Shown here: positions 23,501 through 34,171 of the stretch, one piece after another
Position numbering within the stretch: the first letter of the stretch is position 1
Layout of the letters: every line of letters begins with the position of its first letter
From: Paracentrotus lividus
Lineage: Eukaryota; Echinodermata; Echinoidea; Camarodonta; Echinidae
NCBI GenBank assembly: GCA_940671915.1
Contig: CALNVZ010003432.1
Location: 2,890,469 to 2,954,468, forward strand
DNA length: 64,000 nt
Reading direction: 5' to 3'
Made by a program: the position numbers and the translations under genes
The notes under the pieces: generated by a model
What the model was told of the DNA's origin: nothing
Databases searched by the model: none
The model's input: the letters and a program-made list of their open reading frames with translations, nothing else

Positions 23501-25805
23501 ATGCAGGACTGTGTTCAGCTGCAGCGGTAGAGGATGAGGTAGTCTGGAGTGGTCTAGGAGTGGAAGACACGCTGCTGGCCTTGGATGAGGAACGACTTCC
23601 GCTGCTAGCCAGAGATCGTCGAGGAGATGGGGTCGGGGACGAGACAAGAACCTCCTCCTGCACCAGCATATACCAAGAATCCTGGGGGAAAAAACACAGT
23701 GACAAGTTCGTTTTAAAAAATGAAAAGAAGCATGTTATGAGTGTGTAATCTTATAAGTAACTTTTCAGATACTGTATTTGCATTTATTTTCGTGTGATTA
23801 ATTTTTTTCGCGCTGAGCGGCCTCAAAACATGTCCACAGGTTCTTAAGTTCACGCTGCATGTTCCTGCATGAACCTATTCAATACATGCATAGGAAATCA
23901 TACTTATATATTCACAGGTTTTTAAATTCGCGCCTGCCGCTCTTTGTGCGAAATCCGCGAAAATAATGTACCACAAATATTTCCACAAATACAGAACTGG
24001 GCCCGTATTCCATAAATGTCGGACTTAAGCATGAAACTTAAGAATTTTTTTGGCTAAAAAAGATTTTGGTTTTTATTAAGAGTATTTTTGCTTAGCCTAT
24101 TTTTGACAGTTGAGCATAAATTCTTTGATTTGGGCTAAGTAAACGTCTTAAAATTGAGTTGCAAATACGCACATTAGAAAAGCTAATTTTATCCTAACTT
24201 TAAGCCTAACTACCTAGTGGCTTAACTTGGATGTTGATTATATATGGCAAGCTCATTTGAGGCCACAAATTAAACATGACAATATTAACAGAATTAAGAC
24301 TTTTGCTTAAAGCTTTCTGAGCTCAGACAAAGTTCTTTATGTGTTTTGAATAAAAGCTAAGAAATTTTTTTCCTGGACAAAATCTTAGAAAAGATACTTA
24401 GACTTAAGCAAAATTGCATAAGTATAGTTTATGGAATACGGGCCCTGGTATACATAACCCCTCAATTACTCACGATGGATAACTCTCAATCTGCATCTGT
24501 ACGTATACACAACAGAAGTTTGTATGTAGTGCACTTTATCTTGAGTATTTGTGAGAAATAGTCTAATTCTATCATAGTCCATTCATAGATACTTCAAAAA
24601 AGAAAAGTGATTGATTTTAAAACAATTGTAACCGCTTTGGGTAAAAAAAAAAAAAACAAACAAACAAACAAAAAAATTAAATACAATATCAATTTTCTTC
24701 TGATTTACGTACATGTACATGAAGTGTCTACAATGTAGATCTCATGGTGAAATGCCTCTTGGCTACAGACAACCAACAAATCATTTTTTTTTAATCTACA
24801 GGGTTGGTTTTTTAAGATTATTGATTGCTCTTACATATGTACTCTTTTAAAATATGACATACAATTTTTATACTGGGTTATTGTCGAAAATACTGAAGTG
24901 TATAGTTCCAAAACATATTACATCCACTTAATATTGATAGGCCCTACCATGCTATTGTTCACATGGTATGTATTTGAACAAAAGTTTTGACTCCAATTTT
25001 GAAAGCAACCATTAAAAATGCACATTCTATTATCACTTTTCCACCTATACAAAATATGGTTAAGCAAATCAATTTTTCTGTAAAAAAAACAAAAATAGAT
25101 ATAGAACATGTAATACATTTTGGAACTACAGAATTCCTTTTTGGGGTTTTATAAGTATTTGGAAATTATGGCCTACTTTCTGATGATATCAAAAGCAAGT
25201 AGTATAATGATAGCATAACTATGAAGTTAAAGTTCATGTTCAGGTAAGAGTTATTATGATACCCTGTGCAGGAAAAACTGATCCTCCTGCCACTTGCTCT
25301 GTATTCGACTTATACCTCGTTTACACTGTGACTCGGGTCGCGGGTTCGAGACGGCAATCGTGCACGACATGGCAATTTTATGCCATGTAAACAGAAAGCC
25401 GTGTTGAAGTCGATGACCTTGAGGTCAGATTTGGAAGTTAGCTACACATCACAACACACATTAATGACGTCCCTTTACTTCCGGTCATGATCTGGGAGCC
25501 GTGTTGAACTCGCTTTTTTTTGTTGTGTATAAACACGATCACAGGTTCACTCTTTGCGGTGTCGAATCCTTCCTGAGGATTCGACACGAGAACCAAGTTT
25601 CAATATAAACGCGGTACATTGTATATAGTGGTTCTGAGTTGTCGAGGTCACAGATAGAGGAATGAATTATTAATGAACTGACCTGTCTTGGAGAGCGAGA
25701 AGCAGACCTGCTCCGAGGCCTCTCCTGGTCACTCATGGCTTCGGCCAATACTTGATGAGATTCCTGATGAGTTACAAGAAGAGCTGACTGGTCATCATGG
25801 GTGCA
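11485..25805 (-). CDS. ALMS1: ALMS1-like centrosome/basal-body protein (ALMS motif)
   Basis: Exons traced from 25,805 down to 11,485 are joined by GT-AG borders in consistent phase. They encode roughly 2,270 residues (human ALMS1 is about 4,170). The N-terminal and middle parts are Ser/Arg/Gln-rich and disordered-looking. The C-terminus reads as a complete ALMS motif: PVAWFQPLAKKMPWQQ, EAFEKYRSDFISKSRERQRK, KPKKRALSKKQM, then KLYNRLPEVKQKEKEKRK and a final NRIRAQMYRK-KLSDKVKGKPFPGS. ALMS-motif proteins act at centrioles and the base of cilia. CEP295 and C10orf90 share the motif, so orthology to ALMS1 itself is likely but not proven. The 5' end is not found. One internal patch (about 21.19-22.21 kb) carries frameshifts and stops. 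Confidence 0.85.
11594..11915. mobile_element. MITE-like element beside the ALMS1-like terminal exon
   Basis: ACTGGGTGGTGCTTCACCAA faces TTTGGTAAAACATCCCCTGG. The ends are only approximately inverted. No coding. Confidence 0.4.
12167..12334. mobile_element. Intronic MITE-like element
   Basis: GGGGGGCGTTTCATGAAAGG at the left is related to the inverse of TTGATGAAATACTCTCC at the right. It also contains GGACTTGTC and its inverse GACAAGTCC as a hairpin near the left end. Confidence 0.45.
12416..12515 (-). CDS. ALMS1-like gene, ALMS-motif exon
   Basis: Acceptor ATTATTAG, donor CGTAAG|GTAAGC, 100 bases. With the split Lys it reads KLYNRLPEVKQKEKEKRKVQ then DSNLNRIRAQMYRK, the most conserved block of the motif. 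Confidence 0.92.
12969..13603. mobile_element. hAT-like MITE with duplicated GTGATAG target
   Basis: Termini TAGGGTTGGG and CCAACCCTA are flanked on both sides by GTGATAG (962-968 and 13,604-13,610). Inverted arms extend ~140 bp and include GACGTCGCTAAAGTGCAAAA and its inverse. A 7-8 bp target duplication plus these ends suggests hAT. It sits in an intron of the ALMS1-like gene. Confidence 0.7.
13806..13869 (-). CDS. ALMS1-like gene, short ALMS-motif exon
   Basis: Acceptor ATGTTACAG, donor GAAAA|GTGAGT, 64 bases. It reads QLHKPKKRALSKKQMREQTE; KPKKRxISKKEM is a family signature. Too short to be found by ORF length, supported by phase on both sides. Confidence 0.88.
13992..14158. mobile_element. 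Intronic MITE, GTGCCCTGTAAC family
   Basis: GTGCCCTGTAACATAAAGAA and ATTTTTATGTTACAGGGCAC form inverted ends about 150 bp apart. A related copy lies at 17,686-17,861. Confidence 0.6.
14600..14774 (-). CDS. ALMS1-like gene, ALMS-motif exon
   Basis: Acceptor AATTTACAG, donor AGTG|GTAAAT, 175 bases. EAFEKYRSDFISKSRERQRK and MRLAAEERHTQAQFELERAQ correspond to the family's helical FISRS-ER segment; it ends NPNAHPLS. Confidence 0.92.
15331..15505 (-). CDS. ALMS1-like gene, exon opening the ALMS motif
   Basis: Acceptor CAATGCAG, donor TTGCAG|GTACAG, 175 bases. RIPKKIVQPVAWFQPLAKKM and PWQQDM match the start of the ALMS motif (PVAWF...PW core). Ends phase 0. Confidence 0.9.
15850..17067 (-). CDS. 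ALMS1-like gene, large exon
   Basis: Acceptor ATAATCAAG, donor TCAAG|GTAGGA, 1,218 bases. It opens TQRKISPEEIAAIVQRSP. A leucine-rich helix follows (SDRLLELLGPDGIRKLSSKL), then a basic coiled-coil (KLQRKIDRQREQHRKRTEEQ), then Ser-rich linker. + strand ORFs in this interval are shadows. Confidence 0.9.
17389..17530 (-). CDS. ALMS1-like gene, exon
   Basis: Acceptor TATGTTTCAG, donor GGAGA|GTGAGT, 142 bases. It encodes DETDSRNSSSTTLTDGSTPR and QRRKWERDQRGFTPREQSPD; phases match both neighbours. Confidence 0.85.
17686..17861. mobile_element. Intronic MITE related to 13,992-14,158
   Basis: CCTGGGCTCCATGCCACAAA faces CTTTGTGTTACAGGGCCCAGG in inverted orientation, and both halves carry TTGTAAT/ATTGTAAT words shared with the other copy. 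Confidence 0.5.
18339..18561 (-). CDS. ALMS1-like gene, exon
   Basis: Acceptor TCTTTTAG, donor CAAG|GTAAGA, 223 bases. The product starts NESDPLYREASLMWDQYQRL and has a charged EARREARREV stretch followed by RRVTRLAHLVQDPVQHTVQH, a segment with a helical, conserved look. Confidence 0.85.
18863..19728 (-). CDS. ALMS1-like gene, exon
   Basis: Acceptor TTGTACAG, donor CTGCAG|GTAAAA, 866 bases. It encodes an Arg/Pro/Ser-rich region with two SKIPRF motifs (SSKIPRFDRGH and SPSKIPRFRPG) and ends TYSRQVLEDILQ. The repeated KIPRF may be a short linear binding motif; that is inference. Confidence 0.85.
20004..23681 (-). CDS. ALMS1-like gene, giant exon (with damaged patch)
   Basis: The acceptor TTTTCCCCCAG opens DSWYMLVQEEVLVSSPTPSP; a clean frame runs to about 22,209 and a second clean frame from about 21,190 to the donor GCTG|GTGAGC at 20,004. 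Between them the coding signal persists but hops between frames, with TAA at 22,206-22,208 and TAG at 21,193-21,195 in frame. The patch contains at least four copies of a motif like DSLAxRVxxLL. Composition is Ser/Gln-rich and suggests disorder. Either one long exon with sequence errors, or a broken allele. Confidence 0.7.
21193..22208 (-). repeat. Coding repeats of DSLAxRVxxLL type in frame-broken patch
   Basis: Seen in shifting frames from 5' to 3': ERDLLARRVALLL, TDSLAEHVKRLL, NDSLSQRVQQLL, a weaker ESLSREDLLALV, and TDSLALRVQAIL. Spacing is 60-120 codons of Ser-rich linker. Most frame changes are equivalent to loss of one base and occur near 22,095, 22,020, 21,812, 21,755, 21,612 (opposite sign) and 21,457. 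Confidence 0.65.
23771..23994. mobile_element. Intronic MITE with CTGTATTTG ends
   Basis: CTGTATTTGCATTTATTTTC at the left and GAAAATAATGTACCACAAAT ... CAAATACAG at the right are inverted. TCGCGC/CGCGAA words flank the core. It lies in the first traced intron of the ALMS1-like gene and abuts the next element. Confidence 0.55.
23999..24445. mobile_element. Intronic MITE with GGGCCCGTATTCCATAAA ends
   Basis: GGGCCCGTATTCCATAAA at the left is matched exactly, up to one base, by TTTATGGAATACGGGCCC at the right. The inside is rich in ACTTAAG/CTTAAGT words. No coding. Confidence 0.7.
25683..25805 (-). CDS. ALMS1-like gene, most 5' exon identified
   Basis: A possible acceptor (GTTGTGTCCAG) opens a phase-0 exon of 41 codons starting CTHDDQSALLVTHQESHQ and ending RSRSASRSPRQ at the donor CAG|GTCAGT. 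An ATG at 25,734-25,736 could be the start, but coding-like sequence continues upstream in frame to a TGA just beyond the acceptor, so a further 5' exon is more likely. Confidence 0.6.
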
Positions 25806-26016
25806 CTGGACACAACAGGGTCACTGGGGCCTAATGGTGGAGCATGTGGATAGAATTATAACAATGGGTTAGATCATTGTATTCCTGATGATTTACAAGA
25901 AGAAAATAGCTACAAAAATGTACATATTACTGGTCATCATACATGTAGGTTTGCTTTCATGGTCAGTTAGGCCTAGTGGTGGAAGCTAGTTGTGGATAGA
26001 ATTATAACAATGGGTT
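25759..26016. repeat. Diverged tandem duplication covering the 5' edge of an ALMS1-like exon
   Basis: ATTCCTGATGA-TTACAAGAAGA, TGGTCATCAT and GTGGATAGAATTATAACAAT recur in the same order at 25,759-25,871 and 25,881-26,016. The first copy holds the acceptor and first codons of exon 25,683-25,805; the second copy has lost the open frame. Confidence 0.6.
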
Positions 26017-27499
26017 ACTAGTAGATGGTTCAATTCATTATAAATTACAAGCCAAATATGAGATGGGTGACATCACTCGTCTTGCGGCCATATCGAGTGT
26101 AAGAAAATTGTAAAACCTGTACATGGTCTGTTTGTTGCGGATATCCAAATCAAAAGCACAAGTGCTATGAAATGTATCAGACCAACATGTGAGCACAGTA
26201 CATCTCATTCATTCTCATTCACCTTTGAATCACCTTTACTTGCATGTACATGTACATGTGCCATAATGGTAATTTTTTTTTAAATTTAGGATATATTACA
26301 ATGATGGTGTACTGCACCATATCTGTCAAAATTTATTGCAAAAATGTAAATCCAGCTATAAAGTATACAATTAATAGAATATTTACAAATGTACATGTGT
26401 ACTGTATGATTAGTCTGCAGTTTTTGAACATCTTCTCCTAAAGTTGCTTTGATGCAATTTGAAAACAGGAAGCAAAATAAGTAATTCATTCAAGCTTTGA
26501 GGAAGTCTAAGAGTTAAAAATTGGCATGGTATTTGACAAATAATATGAACATATAGTCCCATTTTTGGAATGTACAGTCAGTAGTGAATAGTAACAGTCC
26601 TTTGGCAAGAAACTATGTAATTATCTACATTTACAGTACTCATCACTAGTAATATCCATGGGTAAGGAAATTAATCAGTGTTATGCTTATCATCATTATT
26701 GCTAATATTATCAAAAACAATGTAAGTAAAGGCAAGAACATTATCATTCAAAAGTACAACGTATAGCTTGGAAAATAACCATTCTAAGACCAAATCATTT
26801 GGGTGCTCCCATATGATTTGAGGTCATAATTTTTCCCCTCAGGTATACATACTATGTTTACAGTACGAGCTTGAATATTTATAAATTAAGAATCAATGCT
26901 TTTAGAATATTTCCATGCTTAGAAGGGAAAAAATAATATACAGTTCTCTATTTAACACTATCACATTCATGCAATTGAGTTATATCTTATACAGTTGAAA
27001 ACAATGAAAAAGTTAAGTACTGTAAAAACAGGCAACTTGCAATTCAGTGGCAGTATTTACTTTCTTTATCGAATTCCCTACCCCGTCCCCTTCCTTTAAA
27101 ATGTGCAGTGCTCAGACTACTTGGTAGAACGCTAAGTGATCCAATTACACGTTTTGGAAACAGAGCTGAAGGAATAAAGATACATTATAAGTTTCATATG
27201 ATCCATTGCCAACTAAATTAGGAAGCAGACTTAATCAAGTTTAAGAAGATGTATTAACTGCCTATATCCATTTACACAGATATTTCTGTAATGCTGTATG
27301 AGATAGAGGATCTAAAGTTCATGTTCATGTAGCTATATTTGCACAAGTGCGGAATGCACTCAGAATAATTACATAATCTGCACAGCAAATTATTGTTAAT
27401 TGCAAGATTACGCAAAACCTGATGTGATCCATTAGGCTAGACTCAACATTTGAGCAACTGTAATTCTATCAGTGTGATGTAATGAACATACATGTACTA
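26017..27499. other. AT-rich stretch with no assignable feature
   Basis: No exon with family resemblance, RNA gene or clear element ends found. It may be intron or 5' flank of the ALMS1-like gene. Confidence 0.4.
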
Positions 27500-27972
27500 T
27501 ACAGTCTGTGTCAAATAAAATGGTACAAGTGGAAAACATTTTTTTAATACTAGCATGAAGATCAATCACAACCTGATATTGTTTGGAATTTTCATAAAGC
27601 AGGAAAATCAGACTTTCTTCTGCAGTTTTTTTCATCACTTTTGGTACTGTAATTTTTGAGATATGACTAGTTTTCTAAAATCAAGAAAAATCTATTTTTC
27701 GCATGCCGTCCCATGCCTTTGTATCGGTTTCGCATAATGGCCATGAATTCAGCGCTCCAGAACAATAGAAGTGCGCAATTTCGATTTGTTCCTCGTCGCA
27801 CAAAATTTAGCATAATACTTTTGTTTTACGACAGCAAATAATACGAACAAAGCGCATCAGCAAGGAAAATCTTTTGGCTTTTATTTGGTACCGCATACAC
27901 ACATTATATGAGAATATTTCACACTTAAAGTATTTTTCCCCGACTGTACCATTTTTTTTTACACAGACTGTA
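27500..27972. mobile_element. TA-flanked mariner-like MITE
   Basis: TACAGTCTGTGTCAAATAAA then ATGGTACA at the left pairs with TGTACCATTTTTTTTTACAC then AGACTGTA at the right. About 470 bp, no transposase. Confidence 0.65.
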
Positions 27973-28699
27973 TATTCTGCATTGCTCTTCCATGGGGGTG
28001 CGGTATGAAATTTAAAATTTGGAAATCATACTATTGAACATATACGGTAAACATACATGTACATGTATCCACCACTGCATATGGAAGAAGAACACAAAGC
28101 CTTGACAGTAGTTAGTGTTTCGTTACCAAATTCTGAGGACATCTTTAATTAATTAAATGGACTTTTTTGTTATTTCTACTAATTTACATTGGATTTTAAT
28201 GCAATTGAACATTAAGATTTTATCCACAAACTATGGAACAGTAACAGGACATATTTTAACAAAGCCTCCTCAAATTGCTACGAAAATTGAGTGATACAGT
28301 GTATCTTTCATGATACATAAATTGTACATGATACATTAGGGTTACCCACATATGGGTACTACTATCTGAAGTTTAACAGGTTGTAAAAAAAAAAACCACA
28401 TGACTATATGACTCAGCTTCTTACAAACATCACAACCAGATAACAAGTCATTTTTTTACTCAAATGGATAAAAATAGTCTCCCTGAAACACCCCTCATGG
28501 ATGTTATTGGTAGTTTGAGATGAAAGTGAAATACTCAAGAGAAGTACGCAACATGAATGTGATCCTACATGTCATTTCTCGGCTTCTGAGATGTAACCAG
28601 GTATGCAGAACAAGAAAACCTGTCAATCTCATACCAAATCTACATAAATGTGTAAACCTCTGCAAATAACTGAATCACCTGCGAGCATTTAATGTATGA

Positions 28700-29490
28700 T
28701 GCAGGAGAGATGGTGGAAGAGGGAAGTAATGAGAGAGGGAGGGAGAGAATGAAGGAAGGAGAGAGAGGGGAGAGGGAGGGAGAGAATTGAAGAGGGATGG
28801 AGATAGTGACAAGGAAGTCCGAAGCGGGAGGTAGATTAAGAAGGGGAAGGTAGAGAAAGAAGGGGAGGTAGAGAAAGAAGGGGAAGGTAGAGAATGAAGG
28901 AGGGAGAGATAGGAGGAAGGGAGAGAATGAAGGAAGGAGGGAGAGGGGGAGAGGAAGGGAGAAAATTGAAGGGGAAGGTAGAGAATGAAGGAGGGAGAGA
29001 ATTGAAAGGGAAGGTAGAGAATGAAGGAGGGAGAGATAGGAGGAAGGGAGAGAATGAAGGAAGGAGAGAGAGGGGAGAGGAAGGGAGAGAATTGAAGAGG
29101 GAGGGAGAGAATGAAGGAAGGAGAGAGGGGGAAAGGGAGATAATGAAAGGGGAGGTATTATAGAAAATGAAGGAAGGAGAGAGGGGGAGAGGAAGGGAGA
29201 GAATTGAAGAGGGAGGGAGAGAATGAAGGAAGGAGAAGAGGGGGAAAGGGAGATAATGAAAGGGGAGGTATAGAAAATGAAGGAAGGAGAGAGGGGGAGA
29301 GGAAGGGAGAGAATGGAAGAGGGAGGGAGATAATGAAGGAAGGAGACAGAGAATGAAAGAGGGAGAGATAGGAGGAAGGGAGAGAAATAAGGGGAAAGGG
29401 AGAGAATGAAGGAGGGAGAGAGAAGGGGGAGTGAGAGAAGGGGGAGGGAGAGAATGAAAGAGGGTGAGAGAGAGGAGGAGAGAGAGATAC
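28700..29490. repeat. Polypurine (GA-rich) minisatellite, ~0.8 kb
   Basis: The + strand is almost pure purine: GGGAGAGAATGAAGGAAGGA-type words with a higher-order ~112-bp unit that repeats at about 29,161 and 29,272. The long ORF on the - strand (Ser/Pro/Leu only) is a by-product of the tract. Confidence 0.85.
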
Positions 29491-31141
29491 AGAGGGTGTA
29501 TCATCTCAGTTCCATTTTCGATAATGTACTTTGTGTCATACATCTGGAATCTGAAAGTGAAACCATTCTTCTCACCAAAATCTGCAGGATTACATCAGAT
29601 CCCCATCAAATTTTGAATATTGGCCAAATGGAGGAAGACGCTGTCATCACTATGTACACTTCCAATATTGTTCTAAGATGATACAACTTAGTTCAAGGTG
29701 CAATACACTTCCCTAGAGAATAGAATAACAACATGAATGTGATTCATGACTCAGATTTTCCAAAAGGCACCATGCAGACTCTACAAACCAGACAGCAAGT
29801 CAGCTTTCTTCACATGAAATACATTTACATCTCATCTGAGAGCAAGATGTGTATATCTCCATACACCTGTACATTGTATATATCCTTCTGGCTATCATGA
29901 TCTACATGTACATTGTACAGTACATCTACATGTAAAAAGGAATATGTTCATTTAATAGCCTTAGGATTGTGTGGCTTTGCTTCATTTCACATAATATGAA
30001 GGCATTTATCCTACATAAATAATTAGTAGTAGGAATATAAATCTTGCTTCTCACTGCCTGAAGATAATTTCTTTATTTGAAATGAATATTTTTTTTAATT
30101 TTTTTATGTAAAAGACTAATGTGAAGAAAAAGTTCGGCTATCCAGAGTGGCCTGTAAACTACGCAGAAAATATTTATTCTTAGATGTAAAATGAATGAAT
30201 AAATAGATACCGAAAGAGAAAATACATTCTTAAAATGAAAACCGTTGCATCATGTTAAATGTATGGAGCACTGTCACACTTTCCAAATGAATTTGGAATT
30301 CACCTTACCCCTCAAAATAAAATTTACAGTGTAGGACAGTATGCTCCATCAGATTTAGCAGTGAATAATTTACCTGCCAAATTTATGACCTCATTTTAAA
30401 TGTTCACGGACTACTAACAGAAGAAATGGCTTGCTTGGCACATGTTTACAATAAGGATGCACTAGGAGTCCCTGCTATACGTCAAATGCCTCTACCCGTC
30501 AAATTCTGCAGCTAATTTGGAGCCAGGTCGGCATGGCTCTGGGGAAACACGATATGCCAGGATTATCATGAGAAGATAGAGGCCTACATTTAGGGAGACA
30601 CAAAAAGAGCTTACTGTCATTAGCAGATATTCCTGTATGTTAAAATGCATTGTACATGTAATATGAAATTTAATTCTGTATTTTTCATAAGAGATAAATT
30701 TCAGGGGCTTAACATTTCTCTGAATTTCTCGATAAAATTGAAACAGCACTGAATTATGTGTGATGTTTTTGTTGAGGCAGGTCTTTTAAGCTGTATATAA
30801 ATAAGAGCTAGAATGTACGACTTTGTAATTACTTTAAATAATAAATCTGTAAACAAATTTATTCACAGACATATTAAAATATCAAGTACAATTATACATC
30901 ACAAGAAAAATGTTATTCCCGAGTTGGAGTCATCACAGCACATTTTTAGAATAAAAGGAGAAAGACAGTTAAGAAAGAAATCTAAAGAGTGAAAGATAGA
31001 GAGAGAGAGGGAGAGAGAGAGAGAGAGCGAGATAGAGGTAAAACTGAAGTATGAGGAAAGGAGATTTACAGACAAAAGGAGAAAACGAAAAAAAGAGAGA
31101 GTATTATGAATTTTAATAAAATAAGAGGGAAAGAGGAGTTC
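29491..31141. other. Non-coding stretch, nothing assignable
   Basis: AT-rich sequence with a short (GA)n run near 30,998-31,033. No gene recognised. Confidence 0.4.
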
Positions 31142-31646
31142 TTAAAGGGGTAGTTCACCCTGAAATTTAATTGCTTTGTAAAAATGCAGAAAAATAAAAT
31201 AAAAATATGAGTCAAGGTTTGAAGAAAGTCCATCAAGGAATAAAACACTTATGAATTATTGAAATTTTGATTTTGTGATGTCACTTGCGAGCTGCTCTCC
31301 CATTGTATTGTGTATGTAAATCAATATATTTGTTCTTTTTCATAGTTCTTGATGAAGGAATGGGTATATACCATAGAGGCATATATATTAACATATTTCT
31401 GATGATATATTAACAGCATAGGTGAAATTATTGATATTCTTTTGAAAAAAAATGGCAATTTATGGAATTTACATTACACAACATATGGGACAGCAGCTCG
31501 CAAGTGACGTCATAAAATCAAAACTTCAATATTTCATAACTTCATTATTCTTTGATGGATTTTCTTCAAACCTTCACTCATATTTTTCTTTTATTTTTCT
31601 GCATTTTTACAAAGCAATTAAATTCCAGGGTGAACTTCCCCTTTAA
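31142..31646. mobile_element. TTAA-flanked long-TIR MITE, copy B
   Basis: Ends are TTAAAGGGGTAGTTCACCCT and CAGGGTGAACTTCCCCTTTAA. Long arms share AAAAATATGAGTCAAGGTTT and the GTGACGTCA / CTTGCGAGCTGCTCTCCC core words with copy A (8,293-8,747). Confidence 0.8.
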
Positions 31647-31902
31647 GGCTATAAAAAAAATGAGATAAGTGAAGAAAAAGACCACTGCAAGAAAAAACGA
31701 GAGAAAAGTTAATTTAAAAGCAAGAAAGAGATTTTTTGTTAAAGAGAGTGAGAAAGTGATAATAACAGAGAGAAAGGAAAAAACACAGAGACAAAAAAAA
31801 GAAAAACAGAAATAAAATCTATACTGATATTCACTCCCGTTTTCTAACTTACTCAACATTTCTGTTTCATTATAATACTGCATTACATGTATGTTCACCA
31901 TA

Positions 31903-32393
31903 GGGTGTGTTCAATGTCCATTTTCAAATTTAAACGCTAACATGAATCATGATACAAAACACAAATACAAAACACAGAACACAAACGCGATCAGCGGTAC
32001 ACTGTTCAGTGTAGAAAAATTTAAGCTGATTATAAATCCATCGTCTTTAAATTCCCCGCTCTCAAAAACAAACATCTGCATTTTTTTTTCTCTTGCTCCG
32101 GAAGCTTCCACTGTGAGAGCACATTTAGAGGCATTTGAAAACTCAATGGCGTTCAGTGTCGCATTTCGTTTTGCATTTGCCAAGCTCAAGGTCGTAAAAT
32201 CGAAGCTGATCGTGCTTCAAAACGCATCTTTTTCGGCGTTTAAATTTTCCTCTGAATGGAGATCTGAAAGACGTTTACTTTTACGACCGGGAATGGGGAC
32301 AATGAACACCCACTTTGTTTTTCTTTATATCAGCGTTGTGTATCCTGATACATGATGGCGTTTAAAATCTGAAAATGGACATTGAACACACCC
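31903..32393. mobile_element. MITE with GGGTGTGTTCAATGTCCATT ends
   Basis: GGGTGTGTTCAATGTCCATT and following TTCA-ATTTAAACGC are repeated inverted at the right end. About 490 bp. A target duplication is not obvious; ORFs inside are chance. Confidence 0.65.
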
Positions 32394-32818
32394 AGTGTCA
32401 CAAACTGCAGTAAGATTCTTATCCTGAGAGAAGGTATACCAAAGATAGTGAGTCAGAGAGATCGCATTGTGAGATAACATCTGAATGAGATATGAAGTAG
32501 CCTCAAACCAAAATCTGGACAGATTTTCTACTTTCAATAATCCTTCTTCCACACAAGGTGTATCAAATATCAACACATTCATATGTACAGGCCTTCCATC
32601 ATATGTATGCTTGCGATTTGTCAGTGAATCTTATTACAAATCTGAAGAAACGTGTGATGTGCTTTAAACTAAGTATATTGGCAAGATGGAATTTTCTTCA
32701 GAACTATTTTTTCCAATATCTTTCTTTAATTCCCAATTTCCGAGCTTCTTTATCCACTGAAAATGAATCCAATGAAAATATCTGCATTACCTTTCAATGC
32801 ATTTTGTTGTCCTGTTAC

Positions 32819-32849
<31 letters not shown>

Positions 32850-34171
32850 CGCACATTTTTTGGGGGGGTATTAAATATAGGTCAGTTTCACTCTTTGTTA
32901 AAAAAAATAATGGATACAAATTGTCATCTAGCCTATCATTTTTCTTGTCCTGACTTGTTTTCAATTCCCATAAAATTGCTCTATAATGCGCCTACATGTA
33001 CGTGTACATGCACATGCCATGCAAATGTACCAATCACAGAAATATTTAATTTCATAACTGTATGCAATTTATCTCATATGATGATTCACAATTACTGTCT
33101 ATCGTCAAATTCATTAACTATAGAAATATACAAAACCCTACAGGTCATAAATCACAGGTACGAGGAATGCGCAATCCATGCGTGACTCATATGCTAAATT
33201 TCATCCATTTTCAACGTACATGTATGACATTTACCAAGTCTCGGGAGAAACAAAAACTGATTGCGTTTACCGACTAAAACACTACCCACATCTACATATG
33301 TCCCATAAGCCAATTCATGTCCCAAATCAAATTATAATCTGCAATGGAGGTATGCTTTTGAAAAAGGAAGACATTTTTAAAAAGGCTGCCGGATGGTGAT
33401 TAAAAGCCCTTTTATGGTGTTTCTTATCTCTACATGTATGTGGACAAGTCTGCACTTTTTCCAAGGATGCTAATGAGATATATTTTATCATTGATTCATC
33501 AAAATTAAAGTTTAAGAAAATTAACAAATTTATTTCCTACTCAAAGAACTGACATATATGTACATTTTCCATTATTAAAACTGTTCAATAATATCTATAG
33601 GCTCACATGTGGTGAATCGTATGAACTAGATATTTTAAAAGCTAAGATATTCTATAAACCACTCATCAAATACCCCCCCCCCCAAAAAAAAAAAAATGGT
33701 TTATTATTTTGAAGTGTTGAGGCAGATTTTATGTTCAGCTAACATCATGTACACAGAGCAAGAAAAGGAAATGTTTTCAAGGTACCTATCAAAATCAAAA
33801 CACAAATCATGAACCATGAACGCACTTCCAAACTTCACAATCATTGTGACACAAAATTCTATTTCATTCAAACTACTGAAGTACAAGGTATTAATTTCAA
33901 ATCTCATTTCCGAACAAGATAATAGAAATCTTCAATATATTATGGAACCGTGGGAATTTCCTGAGGGATTTAAATGGCTTTGGCTCTGTCCTTTAAGTCA
34001 TTAGGAATCTTGGTATTCAGTTAACAATGTCTTTCAGATACAATACCTGCATCTTTTTACAATGTTTGCCTCCGAGGGCAATATTACAATGTAGTTCCAA
34101 TCTATTTGTGATTCTGCCTGTACAATTCACAAACTAAATGGTTATTTCCTTTTACAAATCTGAAAACCTAT
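32394..34171. other. Non-coding stretch with poly-A/G runs
   Basis: Contains an A run near 32,820-32,845 followed by a G run. No gene or element boundary supported. Confidence 0.4.

Noticed and set aside
28836-29543. 235-codon - strand ORF rich in Leu, Pro, Ser and Phe
   Set aside because: It is the pyrimidine strand of the polypurine tract; composition and absence of stops follow from the repeat.
31891-32355. 154-codon + strand ORF
   Set aside because: Spans an inverted-repeat element (31,903-32,393) and has no recognisable domain.
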